Shown here: piece by piece, positions 1 through 13,710 of the stretch
Layout: every line of letters starts with the position of its first letter
How positions within the stretch are numbered: the first letter of the stretch is position 1
Notes under the pieces: model-generated
What the model was told of the DNA's origin: nothing
Database searches by the model: none
Seen by the model: the letters and a program-made list of their open reading frames with translations, nothing else
Program-made: the position numbers and the translations under genes
Source of the DNA: Rotaria macrura
Lineage: Eukaryota; Rotifera; Eurotatoria; Philodinida; Philodinidae
Assembly (NCBI GenBank): GCA_900239685.1
Contig: OENT01000221.1
Coordinates: 94,533 to 158,532 of the forward strand
Length of the DNA stretch: 64,000 nucleotides
Direction of reading: 5' to 3'

Positions 1-150
1 TGATAAATAAGAAATGAACTTTCACAAATATTTCTCGGGTTTACTGATTCCAATCCACAAAAGTATCCATCTTTACAACTTGGTACCAGATTTTTCGTTT
101 TTTATATTTATTGAAGTAATAAAAAACACATGATTTTTTTTCTTGTATAG

Positions 151-3100
151 CGTCGACGATGTTCACTCATCTACAACATTTTCTTCTCTATTATAATCGT
201 ATGAAAATTAAAAATAACTCGGCTGAATTACAACAAGTATATTTAACATAGGCTACTTCATTTTATTGCATTATTTTGTTTCTACTTTTAGTTACTGTTA
301 GGTGTAGTGAATTATGTTTCTGCTAGTCTAATCTCAGATGATATCAAAGTATGAAATTTGAATTAAGAGAAATCTATCTTATGAATGTTTCGTTATTTGT
401 TTTTCAGTATAGCCATTTGGCTGCATTCTTTAATAAAGAAGTTAATACACAATGGATGAAACTGAATCAAGATTTTCTTGTCATAATACTCAAAGTACTC
501 GAAACAACAGAATTGACAACTAGTGATGATATAAAACTAATTATCAGCTGTTTTAATTATCTTGATCTTATAACTGATTGTCAAAGTTGGAAAGCACTAC
601 AAAAAAATATGAGTATGTTCTAACAAGACAAGAATTATCTGTTATAGTAAAACTCATAATTGAAATAAGACACACGTAAAATTATTTTAGTATTCAATAA
701 AAGTATAGAATGGAATGAATGTAGGAGATTTTTCTTAAACAGGAAACAATGATGGAATTAATAAGGTTATTTAATAGATCTCTACTTCTACCTCTCGAGT
801 TCAAAATATTATCAATAGATGTAGAAATCTAGTGAAAAAATCATGATGAAATATCTTCTTCAGTATTATATTTAAAGATAGATATTCTTCACAGGGATAC
901 AATTAGGGTGAAAGATTGGGGGATCCACCCCCACTCCTTAGAATTTCTGGCTGCGTACCTGATTCTCTAATTACAGAATTTACCTATACCCTATGTGTCA
1001 ATATTAATTCTTTCAAATCACCAGTGAACAGATGCATTCCATTGAGGTTCGACTGTTGAGCATTCCTCTTAAGATTATTAAGCTGTTTATGATTTGAAGA
1101 TTTTTAAAGAAGGAATATCTTTATTTTGAACTTTTTTTCTTCTGAAAATGATTGCAAACACATCTGTAATTAGATGTGTACTCAAAAATTTCTTTTTCAC
1201 ATCATTGATTATATATGTTAATATATTTAGATGAACTTCTTCTAAAAACAGTGTTTGCTCTTAATCGTAGTTATCTGATTCATCTTGGTCAACATAATCT
1301 TCTTAAAATTCTTAAAGTATATTCTGTTTGAACATTTGTTAAATATTTTTACTATATAGTATTTAATTTGATTAAAGATCGTTACGATTCGCTGTATGTA
1401 TCGACGTGTTGAATCATCGATCAGAAATATTGTAGCTACATTATCTTTTAAGTGAATATGATTGATTTGAATTGTTGTTATTGGTTGCGTTTGTTTTGAC
1501 ATATTTCTATCTTTTAGACTTTTGCTAAACAGTGATTTTAATCGAACTTATCTTGTTTTATTTTCTCAAACAATTCTTATTATACCTACATTTATGACAA
1601 TATGTAATGAAAGCTCACATAAAGTAAGAAAAAAATATTGAATTTTAAATATTAAATACACCTTATTCTTCTATGATAAGTATTTTCAAATGGCTCGTCA
1701 AAAAGATCTATTTAATCATCTGATTTGTATATGTAGTATTAAAGAATCATTTTTTAGTTTAACTGAAAATATTGATATCGTCGAACTTTGTTATATGCTT
1801 GGTAAGATAACAAATTTTGAATGATATTTTCAGACATATTTTTGTAATTGTTTGTTTTTTGTCTAAACAAACAGGTAATCTTGTTGCACTTGCTAGTATC
1901 GATTTAAATCAATTAGAACCTATGAAACAACCGTTTATACATTGTCTATTTAATATATTGGATGCTTGTCGACAACGACAAACTGTCGATGAACAAGGTG
2001 GAAAACAAACAAAGATGACTAGTGTTTGGAATCCAATCATTGGTCATGTTCAAGGAAAAACAAGTGGCATTACTGTGTAAGACAAATGCCCCTTTATGGA
2101 AACAGAAGCCATATGGTTGTTTTTCTTGAATAGCTTTTGCTAGGAATACGATAGAAGAGGGCAGTTTTCACCTTTGGAAAGAGCAGACTCCGAAAGACAC
2201 ATACATACGTAAGAAAATCGAAGTATTTCAAAAGAATGTTCCCTTCATGATATGCTATGAAGCATTAGAAATATCTCAAGGCAAAATTTCAACTCGAGTT
2301 CTAGAATTCAACGTATCGAACATTCGTTAAAATACTGGAGATTGAACTCTGCTTTCCAAGGAAGAACCAGAAATATCTGAAAATTGTAGAGTTCACATAG
2401 CAGACACTAGATTGCAATATGGATGAATGAAAAGGATGAATATACCCAACCTAGAGGAATCAGTTATAGATTTTTCAAAAAATCCCCTAGAAATCCTAAT
2501 CAGCTCTTTTTAACGGTGAAAACGACCCTCTTCTATTATTTTCTTGTCAACAGTTATTCAACGGAATATCCAACTGTCTTCTTGTCTGGAAAAGATAATA
2601 CTTTCATTGTTATGTTGTTATCTTTTCTCTTCAAACTATTATGATTTAAGATCGAGTCAAGAAATTATTCAACGTGTTATTATTCAATATAAATTTCTTT
2701 GGTCAAAAGTATTTGTTAATATGTTATTTGAGTCAATCCCAACAACAACAACAACAACAGCATCAGGATATCAATCTTCATCAACAACAAAAAAAGAGAC
2801 GAGTAAATTGATTTTTCACTTTCGTGAACTATAGGAATGAATTCGTCTAATGAAGTATTACTGTTGATTTCACACGACGTTAAATCATGAACAAGCTCTT
2901 GTCAATGTTTCTAACGTAAAGTATAATTTTCAAGAAAGAAATTTGTCACCTAAATCGTTCATAGCCACTAACATATTCTGTGGAAATCGATTAAAATATC
3001 GACAATCTTTGGCAGGAAACGACAGATTACGTACAAAATAAGCTTTCGATTATGACCCGATAAGTCTCGTTTGAATATCCAACCTGATGGGTCTATAATA

Positions 3101-6100
3101 GAACGATTTTCTTATTCTCATCGATAAATTTGTTATATTTGTCGTAGTCGCTTTGCATCCATGCATGCCTTTATAGGTATGAAATGCAGCGAGACATCTT
3201 TCATGGTTCATCAACGTGTAGCCGTGAGTGAAGATTAGTCTATTCAAATGCTTTTCTACTGCGTAAAACAATTCAACCATTTCTCTACGTGCAAAATTCA
3301 AAGTAGTGCTTCTGGAAGAGACTAAGATATTTATTTAGAATTCTCAAAGATCTACGAGTTCCAACTATTTTCTAACTCAATTGCAATTAATCAAGCATGA
3401 AAAAGTTTCATTTAAAACGAAATGTTTATTGTTGCTTCTTGTTTTTCGTTTCTTCTCAAAAGATATAATTCGAGCTAAATTTGAAAAATTATTTCATTCA
3501 AAAACGACAACAGAAAAATTAACCACTGATGAATTAACACAATCGATATGCCGTATAACAACGTTTTATCAAAAATTAATTCAAATATTAACTGAACTAC
3601 GATTACAAATTCTTTGTGGTAAAAATTTTCTGTTTTTGTACGTTCAATATTTTCAAAAGAAAAACAATAATTTTTAGCTCTTTCATTACAAGATAGTTTA
3701 ATCAGTAGTCTTTGGCAATTCTTAAACAATATTGGTCCAACATGTGGTTTAAAAGAATTATTGAAGATTTACGAAACGAATAAAGAAAACTATCATCCAA
3801 TATTTGATTTACTTCAATTATTTTGTAATATTTGTTCATATCTTGCAACGTAAGATCATCAATATTCTATATCGTTGTTTGCTTTCTACTATTGAAAATG
3901 AAATAATTTTTGTTTGCATTTGTTTTTCAAGAGTTTTAGACGAAGAAGAAATGTATAAAGAACAGAAATATTTAACTCTCGAATCATGGTCTCAACTTTG
4001 TTTATTTCTTAATCAATTCGTTTACCGTTTGATACGCATTGAATTTCAACGTACAATAACAACGTCGCCAAAATCGAAATTAGAAAATAATCTTTTGTAT
4101 AAAACATTACATCAACTTCTTATTTTACTTCATGAACGAGATTCAAGAAAATCATTTACACCTGATTCACATTGGCTGATTCGGTAAATAATTATCCATA
4201 AGAAATCATATTGATTTCAATCGACGCAATTACTTTTTGTCTTTTACATCTTGTAAAACGGTCTTAGTTAGTTGATGTGATGGACTATTGTTTGAACATG
4301 TTGACTAGATTGAAAAAGGAGTTGTCATTACTATCTTCTTTTTCATCAAACTTTCTTTATTAATATCGAACAATATCGTATAGTGCTATACACTGACATT
4401 TTAATAGAAATAAACAGGCCATCGTTCATTTGCTTGGGAAAAAAGCACTATTGAAGTATAGATTTTCTAAAGAGATTCATGGCTGAGATCAAAATACAAC
4501 CAGAATCATGTTGAATCACAAAATATCTCGACCTAGGACTCGATGATCGATCTATCGATGATTTATCCTATGTCGATTATTGTTTGACTAGAAATGAAAC
4601 ATGTTTTTCCTGAACTGTCAAGTTGTACGAACTTTCCGGATAATCTGCTCTTACGAGAAGTTTTGTAATACATCTAACCATTGAACAGAATTTATAAGGG
4701 TATGATACCGATGTTCATACCATAACCTAAGGTCAATTGTAGTTTTTTTGTTTACATCATGTATTTTATCTATCAATTACACGGTCTTTTTCATGATAGA
4801 CTGTTTTTCTCTATTTATGTTTAAATAGTGAAGTGAAATCCTCATCGTCATTTATGGCCGATCTTGAACGTGATGATTCATGTGCTTTGTATCTTCTCGA
4901 ACAAATTCCTCATATTCTTACGTTTAAAGATGTACGTATATTTCTCACATATATTTATATTATATAGACTAAGCTAAGAGTAAAATAAACGATGAGCAGC
5001 ATCAACTGATTGAACGAAAAACGAATAGAATCTCATGAATTAATCTTGTTCATGAACTATTTAGCTACGTAGTTCATATTTATGTTTAGCGTGTTAAAAT
5101 TCTTCAAATGTTTATTGAACATGACAAAGAAAAAGAATGCGGTGAAGTTTCACCGTTCAGACATCATTCACGAAATTATTATGAAATTCATCGAACAAAT
5201 CTATTTGGTGTATGTATAAAATGGTAGATGGAGAAAATTTGCATCCATATTTATCTACTTAAGGATGCGTTTCAATCATTACGAAATGCACCATCAACGA
5301 TATGGAAGAATACAATTCGTATAAGTTTTATTAATCAACAAGGTCTTGCTGAAGCGGGTATTGATCAAAATGGAATATTCAAAGAATTTATTCAAGAAGT
5401 AACTCGACAAGCATTCGATCCGGCATTTAATCTGTTTAAAGTATTCTATTCATTTTCGTTTCATTATTCATATCTCTTCGTGTTTGTTTAGGTGACAGAA
5501 AATCTCACATTGTATCCATCACCAATATCGGATCGAACTGAAAATTATCTATATCTTTTTAATTTCATTGGTAAAATCTTAGGCAAAGCTGTCTATGAAC
5601 AAATTGTTTTGGATATTGAATTAGCACCATTCTTCTTACGTCATTTAATATCTGGAAAAAATCAAAATTATTCATGTTTTGATGATTTAATGTTTTTTGA
5701 TAGAGATCTTTATAATAATCTTAACTTTGTTAAAGTAAAATTTACAAATACAAAAAAATAAAAATTCAATGTCTTTCGTTTCATTCTGTTCTATGTTTTT
5801 TTTTCAAAGCACTACGATGGTGATGTGTCATCATTGACATTAACGTATTCAATCGATGAAGATGTACTCGGTGAAATGGTTACCTACGATATTAAACCAT
5901 GTGGAAGACATATTAATGTAACCAATGATGATAAGTATGTGACAGTATCTTTCATTTTTAATAGAACTCACTCATAAAGTATTCCACTTTCTCTGAGAAT
6001 TTTTTATTCTGTCTAGTAAATATTCAAAGTATCATAATAAACTTTAAATAATTATACAGACATAGATTCACTTCCCGAGATATATAAATTAGGTTCTATT

Positions 6101-7330
6101 CCTATCCACTAATTGACAATCCAATCATTATTACATTATATCCTTTGAACTCTTATAAAAAGTTCAGAAACACTATAAAAATCTGTTTTGAGAATTTAGA
6201 CAACTGAAATAGATTATCGATAGCTTTGAATACAGAACTATGTATATTGAGAATATTAACGAGTGATGCTTCAGTTCAAGGTATCGAATGTGACTCGTTG
6301 TACATTGATCAAGTTACAGTAATCGTAGTGGTCGGTTAGATCAATGAATGGAACGAAATTCCCATGTATTGAGAAAAGAAAATTTCTGTTTAAGTTATTT
6401 CTTTTACCGAACAGTTAAATACACCTATAGTCTTTATCAATGAGACTTCAAAGAAAACATCTGCATGATAGTTGATTTTATTTCATTGATCGAATTTTTA
6501 GAATTGTTTATATTCATCAAATGTCTGTTTATCGAACATATACACGTATTAAAAATCAAATAAAAATGTTTACTGAAGGTTTCAAAACACTAATGAAACC
6601 AGAATGGATTAATATGTTTTCTGTTCCTGAATTGCAGCAGTTGATATCTGGTGAATCATCTGATGTTGATCTTGAAGATCTCAAGTACGTTATAGTCGTA
6701 AAAATTGAAAAAATATCATCGTTCTTTCACATATGATTAATACTAGATCGAATGTTGTCTATCAAGGTGGTTATCATCGATCACATCCAGTTATAAAATG
6801 GCTTTGGCAAACACTTGAACAAGATTTTTCAAGAGAAGAACGCGCACTTTTTCTTCGAGTTTGTTCGATTTGTGTTTTTCTTGAATGTTAATATCAGTTA
6901 TTCAACAAAATTTTCTTAGTTTGTAACCAGTTCAAGTCGAGCACCACTTCTTGGATTTCGTTCATTGAATCCACCGTTTACGATTCGTTGTTTAGAAAGC
7001 TCCGAACATGTAGTAGAAATTGAAGATAAATTTTACAAACATACATAAGGTTTAATTTTTCTTTTAATTTCGAAATCTTAGGAAGAAGGTGAATCGTTGG
7101 GCAGTATATTTCGTAATATGATAACTATTAATCGTACATCATCAGAAAGACTTCCGTCGAGTTCAACATGTTTCAATTTATTAAAGTCAGCTTTATACAT
7201 GAATATTATGCTGATGGTAATTTTTCTTTTCATTTTTTTACATAGGCTACCCAATTATAAAACGCGACGAATACTTTTGGAGAAATTACGATATGCAATT
7301 AAAGCAAATGCCGGTTTTGAACTATCTTAA
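151..7330 (+). CDS. UBE3B: UBE3B-like HECT E3 ubiquitin ligase, 5' end outside window
   Basis: HECT-domain E3 that accepts ubiquitin from an E2 on a cysteine and passes it to substrates. I read 22 phase-consistent exons: 151-236, 292-348, 408-612, 1231-1316, 1378-1451, 1518-1623, 1681-1801, 1875-2076, 2651-2802, 3463-3618, 3678-3849, 3932-4183, 4829-4931, 5090-5209, 5264-5440, 5492-5734, 5810-5934, 6502-6684, 6747-6858, 6920-7009, 7082-7185, 7246-7330, about 1000 residues. The HECT domain begins near 5264. Its active-site Cys codon is 7169-7171 in [16 protein letters not shown], and the protein ends NAGFELS, the UBE3B rather than UBE3C signature. The family is about 1070 residues, so only the N-terminal region with the IQ motif is missing. 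Introns are mostly 50-60 bases with a few of 0.4-0.7 kb. The first two exons and small exons before 1681 are the least certain. Confidence 0.9.
2151..2536. repeat. Inverted-repeat element in a UBE3B intron
   Basis: Arms of about 34 bases (2151-2184 and 2502-2536) are inverted copies with a few mismatches, separated by about 320 bases of non-coding sequence. Both lie within the 574-base intron 2077-2650, which is much longer than neighbouring introns. Most simply a small non-autonomous DNA transposon (MITE). I see no clear target duplication. Confidence 0.5.
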
Positions 7331-9422
7331 GTCTCTTCCTGTTTGTATATAAATAACAGAAACAATATATCAATAAATTAAAGTTATTGAATTTTTCATG
7401 AAATTTTTTAGACTAGTTAATACTCAAGTAGTGAATCATATATTGAATATTGATTTCCTTTAGAAAACGAGAAAGTACTATAGATGTGACTCACTGCTGG
7501 AATTTTACAAGAGATGATGCAGCCAAATAGAAATACATATATCAGTAAGATTGATTGTTCTATAAAAATGAACGAAAGAATCGGAAGAAAAAAAAGCTTT
7601 CTTTATGTCTATTCGTTGCCCTTTCACTAGCCGACCGAATGCGACTGAACTCAAGCAATACACCTTAAAGATTTGTGTTCTGAAGAAAATTTGAAATGGC
7701 GACGTTGTATCTAGGAAATCATCGATCGAAACTGAATCATTTAGAAACAAAACAAATAATTAAGGTAATATGAGAAATGATGATTCTCGATGAAATATGC
7801 TTTTTATGTTTTTCATCGTTTCGGAAATAAAAGCTAAAGTTTTTCCTTCAAAGAGATAAGATCTAGAGTTTGCTTAGAACACAAACACAAAATAATAATT
7901 GCTTATTCTCTTCGAATACACAGGAACATGATGAAGTTTCTGTTCCATATGATTCTTTTTAGGATTGTTGTGAATCAGGACATTTAGCCATGTTGTATAA
8001 CCATTGTCTTGTATTCAATCAAGTGTTTCTATTAGTAGATCAACATTTTTCAAGTAATTCTCTTTCAAACAGAAAAGAATAATCACAATCAGTTTCATTG
8101 ATATGAATACTGATTAGTATCAGTCAGTTTCTACAACACAGTTTTTAATGGATAACCCAACAACATTAATACGTGCATTGAGTTCAGTATCGAAATTTTA
8201 ACTGTGTTACAATGCGACTTTTCATTCGTTGTATGTTCGCATGAGAGTTCTACAGGTTACGACTTCTTTTAGTACCCCAGTCCGACGCTAACCTATAGAC
8301 TTCACAACCATGTACTATTCTATCCTATGAACTTTCTATCCTTACCTTATCCTATCACAAAAATGTTTCATCTTACATAGAAGTATCGGGTTAGCATTAA
8401 AAGTGAAAATAATGCATTGGTGTGTTATGGTAAAGAAAAAATTTCATGCCGATTTATTCACTAAATTAGCATTCCTACCACCGATACGGCTCATAATTCT
8501 AAAGATTTTGTATTAAGAGATTTGCCTTGGGAAATAAATCAATGCATTATTTTCACTTTTAATGCTAACCGGAAACCTCTAATCTTACGCCCTATGATAC
8601 CTTTAGAGCTTCCAGTTCAAGGAAAAGCCAGCAAGAAGTTTTTCTTCAATATGTTTCAGCAGATTTGATTGATTTTCAATGACACTCAAATACAAAATTT
8701 TAAAGTATTTGGAAATTTTCTTAAAAATCAAACGTTATTAATAACAGAACTGTTTAAATTTTGTCTTGTTTTTGACAAAAAAAGTGTCAGAAACGTATAT
8801 TAAATTCAGCTCTATAAAAGTTTTATCTATGCGAGCTCATCCATAATTTTATCCCTATACGTTTTTAGTAACCGTACCCTACTTAACCTAAGCTGCCTAT
8901 AACCTAAACCTGTCCTACCCTATGAACTTTGTACCCTAAACCTACTCTGTCCTGTAGGTTAGGACATGCTAGGATGAGTTAAGGTTGCCTTGCAGGACTC
9001 TAGTTCGAATATTTCGGAAAATATCTTTTTGCTGCATTATTACTGTTTGTATGAGATCAGTACTAACTAATTGATCACAATTAATGAATAACTTCATTGG
9101 TCAGAGAACTCGTTTATTCGACATATTAGAGAGACTTTCTTTCATCGCTCTTTCGACTGAAAAAACAAAGCAATGGAACATGTTTTGACATTCATCGACA
9201 TTTTCAAAAATTCTAATAAATTTGAAAATCTACAAATACTTGTACATCGACCATCTAGATGAATAATTCACATTTAGAATACTGGAATCTTTGATTTTTT
9301 TTAATGATTTGACTAGTATGTTTATCAAAAATTTGTCGCATTCATGTAATATACAACTGACTCAAACATAAATAGGTGTATGTCTGAAACATCGACTAAA
9401 AAACGTCGATCATAGATTCATT
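7331..9422. other. Intergenic between UBE3B and Kv channel
   Basis: Convergent 3' ends flank this 2.1 kb. An AATAAA-like signal follows UBE3B near 7371. No exon chain keeps phase here. The notable contents are a perfect 31 bp inverted repeat (8389-8570) and a stretch at about 8870-9010 with many short CCTAA/CCTA-type words and partial dyad symmetry. Confidence 0.5.
8389..8570. repeat. Perfect 31-bp inverted repeat, MITE-like
   Basis: Positions 8389-8419 and 8540-8570 are exact reverse complements (31 of 31), beginning GGTTAGCATTAAAAG. They enclose a 120-base AT-rich spacer. The size and perfect arms fit a recent short non-autonomous DNA transposon. Confidence 0.65.
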
Positions 9423-10910
9423 TTAGTTTTCTTCGTGTTTAAACATATATCGACGATATCTAAGATTATGAAATATATGAAACGATTGTGTCAAGCTTGG
9501 TAAAATAATAGTCATTGAAATAAAACCAAACCATACACCAAAAATAGCAACGATGTAAGATAAAAATTGATATTCTGTAATATCAGAATAGCCAACAGTT
9601 ATAATAACTGTAAATCCCTAGTAGAAACATAAAACAAAAATAAATGTTTTTTTTTTTCTAATGTCATAAATTTATTCATGCAATATTTACATGCCATAAT
9701 GCTTCACCAATATTTACAAGTTCATTGTCATGATGTAATTGCTCAAGAATAAATTGTGTTAAACCAAAGTAAAATATTCCAAATATAATAAGTATTGTTA
9801 ACATAAGAATATATTTTAAATTAATGTATAGAATTTTGATTAGTATTTCTAAACATTTGGCATGACGAGTTAAACGAAATAGACGAAATAATTTTAAACA
9901 TGTTAAATAATCATAGAACTGAGTTTCTTTTACTGTGAACAGATTCTCATCGTTATTTTTTGTCATATAAAATCGATAAAATATGTGACTTAATATTGTT
10001 GGTAATATTGATAAAATATCCAATGCAAAATTAGAATCATTTATAAGATACATGAATGATGGTGCAGATAACGTACGAATAAATAATTCTAGATAAAACC
10101 TTTAAAACATAACAATATAATTGAACATTTATTTGATTTTCTAGTTGAAGTTTTGCGTACTAACCATGTAACACAAAGAAGTTCTAATGTTGTATTTTCT
10201 GAATTGAGATAAGGTATGAATTGATAAGGACGTAAACTCATATCTGAACATTTAAAACCTTCTGTACGATTAAGAGGTTTTGATGGATGTGCTATCATCC
10301 ATATTGTATGATGAATATTTCGATAGGAATTACTCGTTTCCAAACATAATGAATAAATAGCCAAAGCATTAAATACAGCAGACAACATATTAAACAATGA
10401 ATTCAAATAATTTACAGGTGGATGAGAAAACATTCGATATAAATTTCTTTTAAATCTCGAATGTGGTTCATATTGATTGTCTTCATATATAGATAAATAA
10501 TCATTGTAAAATGTTTGAGATAATTTTTCACTTAATTGAAAAAAACGAATTTCTTCATAAAATATTATCGAAGGTATCGTTTCGGCTTTAGTTAGAACAC
10601 CATCATTTATATAGTAATATAGAATGGATTCAAACGAACTTGAATGACGAGGAAAGAAATAATCACTTGTACCTGGTATAAGATAACGTGCTCGTTTTAA
10701 TGGATCACCAAGTAATGTATCGGGAAAATTGATGAGATCAGACACATTGATTTCATAATGTGTACCAGAAACATTTATTGTTAAACGATCATCTTCACTT
10801 TCGAAAAATATCGTCATTGATAATAGACAATCGAGTGCATCTTTTGCCCAACCATTCATTGTTTTTCTCAAAGTTATCTCGATTGTAATAATCGCGCGTT
10901 TCCTTTGCAT
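9423..10910 (-). CDS. Voltage-gated potassium channel, Shaker-type Kv, filter TVGYSD
   Basis: Three exons on the minus strand: 10910-10165, 10099-9691 and 9617-9423, with phases kept, giving 449 residues. A T1 tetramerisation domain lies at about residues 40-130 (INVSGTHYEI, FPDTLLGDP, FFPRHSSSFESILYYY, YEEIRFFQL). Six membrane segments follow. The S4 region (LKLFRLFRLTRHAK) has basic residues every third position but fewer than in Shaker. The selectivity filter at 9582-9599 reads TVGYSD instead of TVGYGD. The S6 PVP bend is replaced by LPS, and the cytoplasmic tail is only about 20 residues. Start chosen at 10910; a second in-frame Met lies 17 codons in. It should form a tetrameric plasma-membrane K+ channel, but the filter and S4 changes make its conductance and voltage sensitivity uncertain. 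Confidence 0.85.
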
Positions 10911-12044
10911 TTTTGTTCATTCATCATGTATAATCAAAAACATCATGTTGAATTAAAACCGATGAATAATATATGAAGAAATCGTGTGTTCATCTGTATG
11001 TCAACAATGAAAAGATTAAGATCTTAGAAAGTTAGCTATCATTATTCTTTAATGATTTCGACGTGACAAAAACTTGAACTCAACCTTAGTCGGCATTATT
11101 AATAAGAGATTTAGTAAGTAGCAAAGCAATGTTGCTAACGTTCTCTTAAGTAAATATGCAAACTGAATTGTAAGAATCTTTAATTCTTTCATAAATTCCA
11201 TTATATTTAATCAACTGCTAGATTCTCATTGATCTCTTAGATCTACGATTAATCTGTCTGTAAGTAAAGCCTTCAACTAGATCTTTTGAATAGTATTGAT
11301 CATTAATAGTTATTATTATATTCATAATCGTCTTTCTTGATTAAAAATGACATAATAACATGCTATAGTTCTTTTAATTACACAAAATAATATTCCACCT
11401 TGATAGAGCAATAGGTTTTGTATACAATGCTCCTGTTGAGAATATGAGTGCACTTGTCTCGAGAAAAAGTTTTTCTATAAGAAAATTCATCAATGGCTTA
11501 AAACACCACTAACATCGATGTCTTTTTTATTTGACTCCGTTGTTGAAAATACCTCTTATGCTAAAGTGATTATCCTACAGTTGAAATCATGATTTCCTTC
11601 AACAGAACTCTGATTTATCAGACACCCGATAATGCTGAAATGTTTTTCATCATCGGCATCATCATCATCATCATATTACTCATGTGTACGATCGTATAGT
11701 ATGTCATATTTTATTGTTGAAATATAATGCCCTCTATCGGACAAGACTGTAACCGTATAAACCAATATAAAGTTGTTTGAGCGAATGAATCAATCAAATC
11801 AATCAATCGTTCGTTCGATGGTATTCTCTCATATTGTTGAAGTCAATAAATACATATGTATACACAAGTTTAGAGCACACTTTTTAGTAAAATTTATCTT
11901 AAAATCTAGACAACTGCTTGATTCCGAAAGAAAAAGGAAAGCGTTCGAATAAAAATACTTTCATGTTTTAGATAGTTCGTTTTTAGTCATATAGCATTCA
12001 TTGTTTGTTTGCTTGTTCTGTGGGAAGTATAATTTGATTGAACA
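10911..12044. promoter_or_regulatory. Divergent intergenic region, Kv channel / ARPC2
   Basis: These 1.1 kb separate the start codons of two divergent genes, so promoters of both presumably lie here. I see no TATA box or conserved site that I can defend. A short ATC/TCA triplet repeat sits near 11,650-11,675. Confidence 0.4.
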
Positions 12045-13710
12045 ATGATTTTACTCGAAGTACATAATCGTATAATTGAAGAATTACTAACACTTCAAAT
12101 CGAAGCATTTTTACGAAAAGAAAAATTAGTTGATCTTAAAACGGATGTTGTTGGTAAGTTTAATATTCAATCTTGAAGCAAAAACATAGAACGAATAAAC
12201 TATGGTTGAAATATTTTAGATTTTGATGGTGCACTTTATCATGTAACAAGTTCACGTGATAAATCATTTACTGTTAGCATTAGATTAAAATTTTTTCGTG
12301 ATTTAGAACAATACGGTACCGAAGATGTAAGTTCTGCAGTAATATTATGATTCGATGTATTCATAGTTGTAATTAATTATATTTATTTAGGTACTTCGAC
12401 GAGAATATGGTGATCTTCTTGTTGCACCTTTGGAAGGTTATAATGTAACATTATCATTAAATTTTAATACACAATTACCTAAAGGTGATAGTAATGATGC
12501 CTGGACACCTCTTGTTCGTAAAATTGCAATGCTTAAAAGAAATTGTTTTGCTGCTGTTTTTGAAAAATACTTTGATTATCAAGCAAAACAAGAATCAACA
12601 AGTAGCAGTCATAAACGAGCCGTCATACACTATCGTGACGATGAAACAATGTACGTCGATGCATCATCAGATCGGGTTATTGTTATTTTTTCAACTGTCT
12701 TTAAAGATCCAGATGACAATATTATAGGTCGTGTTTTTATGGAAGTACGAACTGTTGTCGATCCTAGATGTTTATTAATGATCCATGTATTTTCTTTTTG
12801 TGTTATTTATTTAGGAATTCAAAGAACGACGACGACAGTTTCAACAGGCACCTCAAGTTATTGTTAGTTATCGTACACCACCAGAAGAATTAAAGGATAT
12901 GCATGATGCTCGTATAGGTGATAATATAGGTTACTTAACCTTTGGTAAGTAACAGTGTGCGTGTTCATCTCCCCTACTTCTCAACTTTTCAAAACGCATC
13001 GATCTTGCTTCTATTGTGAAAATGTAATAATGCAGAACAATCCCAACCTAGAATCCATCCATGTTGGAGTGAATGGATTTTTTTGTTTTTAGTGAAAATT
13101 AGGATGAGAATTTCAAGTTTTTTCTTCCATGGAATGTTTTTTTTTGAGAAAACTTAGCGACACTGTACCAAGTATAAATATTAAAAATTTCGCGTCTTTT
13201 CGATAATAAATATTTCCAATAGCTAGTCATTAACTAGATCTGAAAGCGCTAGGTTAGAAATGGAAGACAATGTTGCTCAACTTCAATACGTATTATTATC
13301 TATTCAGATCTATTTACCTTGACAACGTCATTCTATTTCATCACATTGTTCTCGAATAACCTTCGTAGCAGGCGGGGGACGACTTAACCTATACATAAGT
13401 ATTTGAATATTAACCAAATGTTCTTCTTAGTTCTTTTTCCACGTCATACGAAAGCAGCAGCACGTGACAATACTATTAATCTTATTCATACACTTCGTAA
13501 TTATTTTCATTATCATATCAAGTGTTGCAAAGTATGTACATATTCATTTAAACACAAGTTGTTTATTTACACACATATATGATTACTTACTAGGCATATT
13601 TACATGCTCATATGCGTCATAAAACTAATGAATTCTTAAAACGTCTTCAATTAGCTCGACCGGAAGTTAAGAAAAACTTTCGACGTGGTCTCAATACAAC
13701 TAGTAAATAA
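12045..13710 (+). CDS. ARPC2: Arp2/3 complex subunit 2 (p34-Arc)
   Basis: Core subunit of the Arp2/3 complex, which nucleates branched actin filaments; ARPC2 forms the central dimer with ARPC4 and contacts the mother filament. Six exons, 12045-12153, 12220-12326, 12391-12744, 12815-12944, 13431-13531 and 13594-13710, give 305 residues against about 300 in animals. It starts [13 protein letters not shown] and contains the family blocks [42 protein letters not shown] and [19 protein letters not shown]. Phases agree at all junctions. Introns are 64-70 bases except a 486-base intron four. The start ATG is the first codon of the conserved N-terminus. Confidence 0.95.

Noticed and set aside
1242..1502. 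86-codon minus-strand frame
   Set aside because: It is antisense to two UBE3B exons (1231-1316, 1378-1451) that splice in phase and match the family.
8870..9010. CCTAA-rich words as interstitial telomeric repeat
   Set aside because: The words are irregular and do not form a tandem array; better described as a partly palindromic low-complexity stretch.
12485..12727. 80-codon plus-strand frame inside ARPC2
   Set aside because: Alternate frame of ARPC2 exon 3, whose own frame matches the family closely.
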